A stretch of 7,160 nucleotides of DNA from Paracoccaceae bacterium (lineage in GTDB: Bacteria > Pseudomonadota > Alphaproteobacteria > Rhodobacterales > Rhodobacteraceae). Below are positions 5,387 to 7,160 of the stretch, one piece after another. Position numbers and translations under genes: made by a program. The notes beneath the pieces are model-generated. The model worked only from the letters and a program-made list of their open reading frames with translations. It was not told the origin of the DNA and made no database searches. How positions within the stretch are numbered: the first letter of the stretch is position 1; each line of letters starts with the position of its first letter. The DNA lies in assembly GCA_009920225.1 (NCBI GenBank), contig RGAJ01000091.1:1-7160 (forward strand). The letters are read 5' to 3'.

Positions 5387-6289
5387 TTAGCCTCCAAATT
5401 CCACGATGACCGCGCCCAGCGCGATCAATGTCATCAATGCGATGCGTCTTGGTCCTACCTTTTCTTTTAGAACAAGCCAACCAATAAACGCGGCAAAAAC
5501 GGTTGATGTTTCGCGCAGAACTGCGGCCTCGCCCACTTTGTCCAAACGGGTGGCCAACATGATGGACCCAAAGCTGAGGTAGGCCACAAATCCGCCGATA
5601 AATCCCCGTCTGAGCAATGGCCCCAGCGCAGGACGTTGCGACAGACCGACCCAACGCCGCGCGGCAATGATGGGAAAGGCAATGCCGTCGATCATAAAAA
5701 ACCACGCCAAAAAGGTCAGCGGATTTTGCGCGACGCGGATCGCATAGGCGTCATATGTGGTATAAAGCGCAACGAACAAACCTGTTGTCATCGCAAAGAT
5801 CATCGCAATCCCCAATGTGTCGCGCTCTTGTTCCAGATACATCATATTATAGATGGCCAAGCCGAATATGCCCGACAACAACACCGCAACGCCCATCCAT
5901 TGGGTCGGCGTGAAGACTTCGCCAAAAATGAAATAGGCTCCGACAACCGTGAACAATGGCCCCATGCCGCGTACAACGGGATAAACGACGGTATAGGCCC
6001 CTTTGGTATAGGCCAGTGCTTGCAGCCATTTATACACAAAATGGATCAAAAAGACCCCAACGAACAAAGGCCAGAGCGCAGGTTCAGGCCATGGCACCAA
6101 GAAAAGCGCAATGGGCGCCGCCATGGTGCCATATCCAAAATCGATTGCGCCGCGCGACAACCAAGGGTCATATCGCCCCTTTTGCAAGGCCCCGAAAACC
6201 GCATGCAAAAATGCAGCCATGACCGCAAGGATCAGCGCGGCCTGATGCCCCGCCTCTGTGCCCTCGATCGCATAAATCCATTCATTCAT
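5387..6289 (-). CDS. EamA/DMT-superfamily membrane transporter
   Basis: Drug/metabolite transporter superfamily protein of the 10-helix EamA type; substrate unknown. Its 300 residues form two five-helix halves, about 17-149 and 158-297. Helices are near 17-35, 48-66, 71-92, 98-120, 130-149, 158-177, 190-210, 228-245, 256-274 and 281-297. The first half ends with the typical GEVFTPTQWMGVAVLLSGIF stretch (123-142) and the second with the LREx(n)FAAFIGWLVLKEKVGPRR pattern (258-282), which is the repeated EamA signature. The start at 6289 has AAAGGA about 10 bases upstream. It lies 24 bases after ftsY and 3 bases before yciB, so it is part of a compact operon. The reason for a metabolite exporter between a protein-targeting GTPase and a septation protein is not evident from sequence. 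Confidence 0.88.
   Translation of the reverse strand: MNEWIYAIEGTEAGHQAALILAVMAAFLHAVFGALQKGRYDPWLSRGAIDFGYGTMAAPIALFLVPWPEPALWPLFVGVFLIHFVYKWLQALAYTKGAYTVVYPVVRGMGPLFTVVGAYFIFGEVFTPTQWMGVAVLLSGIFGLAIYNMMYLEQERDTLGIAMIFAMTTGLFVALYTTYDAYAIRVAQNPLTFLAWFFMIDGIAFPIIAARRWVGLSQRPALGPLLRRGFIGGFVAYLSFGSIMLATRLDKVGEAAVLRETSTVFAAFIGWLVLKEKVGPRRIALMTLIALGAVIVEFGG
5391..5395 (-). promoter_or_regulatory. yciB ribosome binding site inside the upstream gene
   Basis: GGAGG on the - strand overlaps the last coding codons of the EamA transporter gene (the Gly-Gly-stop end), 7 bases before the yciB ATG. This overlap indicates coupled translation of the two membrane proteins. Confidence 0.85.
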
Positions 6290-6313
6290 CTCGGGCGCAT
6301 CCTTTGGGCCAGT

Positions 6314-7160
6314 TTATTCCAAACCCGTCAAAGCTTTTGCAAAATCTTCGGGATCAAAGGGGGCCAGATCATCAATCTGTTCCCCAACACCAATCGCATG
6401 AATGGGCAGGCCAAATTTATCGGCCAAGGCCACCAAAACACCGCCCTTTGCCGTTCCATCCAATTTGGTCATGATTAAACCGCTCACATCGGCAAGTTTT
6501 TTAAAGGTTTCGACTTGGCTAATCGCGTTTTGCCCTGTCGTGGCATCCAAAACAAGCAGGGTGTTATGTGGCGCCTCGGGATCCTTTTTGCGGATCACGC
6601 GGACGATCTTGGCCAGTTCCTCCATCAAATCTTGACGGTTTTGCAAACGGCCTGCAGTGTCGATCATCAACAAATCTGCACCATCCTCTTGGGCCTTGGT
6701 CATGGCATCAAAGGCAAGCGAGGCGGGATCTGATCCTTCGGGGGCAGTCAAGACAGGAACACCCGCGCGCGTTCCCCAAACCTGCAATTGTTCGACCGCT
6801 GCGGCGCGGAATGTGTCGCCCGCGGCAATCACAACGGATTTGCCCGCTGCTTTGAATTGACTGGCCAATTTGCCGATTGTCGTGGTCTTGCCCGATCCGT
6901 TCACACCGACGACCAGAACCACTTGGGGGGTTTTGGCATAGATCGGCATCGGCTTGGCCACGGGTTCCATGATGCGGGTGATTTCTTGGGCCAAAAGCTG
7001 CTTGATCTCTTGGGCAGACATTCGTTTTCCCAGACGGCCTTCGGCCATATTCGCCGTGACACGCAAGGCGGTATCAACTCCCATATCGGATTGAATGAGC
7101 AGCTCTTCGAGCTGTTCTAGCATGTCATCATCTAATTCGCGGCGAACGACCGTTTGTGTC
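6314..7160 (-). CDS. ftsY: Signal recognition particle receptor FtsY (N-terminus outside the window)
   Basis: GTPase that receives SRP-ribosome complexes at the inner membrane and, with Ffh, hands nascent membrane proteins to the Sec translocon. The frame stays open to the right edge, reading TQTVVRRELDDD before the Met at 7123, so that Met is internal and the acidic N-terminal domain is missing. Numbered from that Met: residues 1-50 are the helical N domain; the G domain has the P-loop GVNGSGKT (73-80), the SRP-GTPase insertion DTFRAAA (103-109), DTAGR (155-159), TKLDGTAKGG (219-228, guanine specificity and closing loop) and GVGEQIDDLAPF (245-256). The C-terminus FDPEDFAKALTGL is typical of FtsY and excludes Ffh, which carries a methionine-rich M domain after this point. 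It heads the run to the EamA transporter and yciB. No defects seen. Confidence 0.96.
   Translation of the reverse strand, partial: TQTVVRRELDDDMLEQLEELLIQSDMGVDTALRVTANMAEGRLGKRMSAQEIKQLLAQEITRIMEPVAKPMPIYAKTPQVVLVVGVNGSGKTTTIGKLASQFKAAGKSVVIAAGDTFRAAAVEQLQVWGTRAGVPVLTAPEGSDPASLAFDAMTKAQEDGADLLMIDTAGRLQNRQDLMEELAKIVRVIRKKDPEAPHNTLLVLDATTGQNAISQVETFKKLADVSGLIMTKLDGTAKGGVLVALADKFGLPIHAIGVGEQIDDLAPFDPEDFAKALTGLE

Noticed and set aside
5636..6478. A 280-codon open frame on the + strand
   Set aside because: It lies opposite the EamA gene and the end of ftsY, both with clear family motifs. Its translation is rich in Arg, Gln and His with no recognisable domain, and it has no supporting start signal.
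7121..7123. The ATG at 7123 as the start of ftsY
   Set aside because: The frame continues upstream to the window edge with codons typical of the FtsY N domain, and no ribosome binding site precedes the ATG.

Overview
The window looks like ordinary chromosomal (core) DNA of an alphaproteobacterium, most likely from the Rhodobacterales/Roseobacter group. This rests on recognised protein families (an alphaproteobacterial-type MetZ, a long-form FolE2, the ftsY - EamA transporter - yciB run) and on a SAM-II riboswitch, a class known mainly from alphaproteobacteria. Base composition is moderate for that group. I see no mobile element, CRISPR array, tRNA or rRNA, and no gene-free stretch longer than 300 bases. 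The assignment is from memory of the families, not from a search.

Layout from left to right. (1) Positions 1-664, + strand: the C-terminal part of a trypsin-fold protein whose three catalytic positions all appear to be replaced, so probably a pseudoprotease. A GC-rich hairpin (672-700) separates it from the converging genes. (2) Positions 704-4747, - strand, read right to left: a promoter, a SAM-II riboswitch and an intrinsic terminator, then metZ (O-succinylhomoserine sulfhydrylase), a 125-bp regulatory-looking gap, folE2 (GTP cyclohydrolase of the FolE2 type) and trkH (potassium uptake membrane subunit). (3) Positions 4775-7160, - strand: ftsY (SRP receptor, N-terminus outside the window), a 10-helix EamA-type transporter and yciB (membrane-spanning septation/envelope protein), packed as one operon with gaps of 24 and 3 bases.

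The most informative region is 4588-4750. A TTGACC/TATGCG promoter would start transcription almost exactly at the first base of the aptamer. The aptamer is followed by a terminator with an 8-U tail, and then a strong ribosome binding site that places the metZ start at 4587 rather than at the upstream ATG at 4629. A 7-bp alternative pairing between the aptamer's pseudoknot strand and the terminator loop offers a concrete switching model. MetZ makes homocysteine, whose methylation to methionine needs a folate cofactor. The downstream folE2 starts folate synthesis, and I find no convincing terminator between the two, so SAM control could partly extend to folE2. The metZ-folE2 gap also holds a near-duplicate 21-23 base element overlapping a perfect TATAAT box and two short inverted repeats just before the folE2 ribosome binding site. 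These are unexplained.
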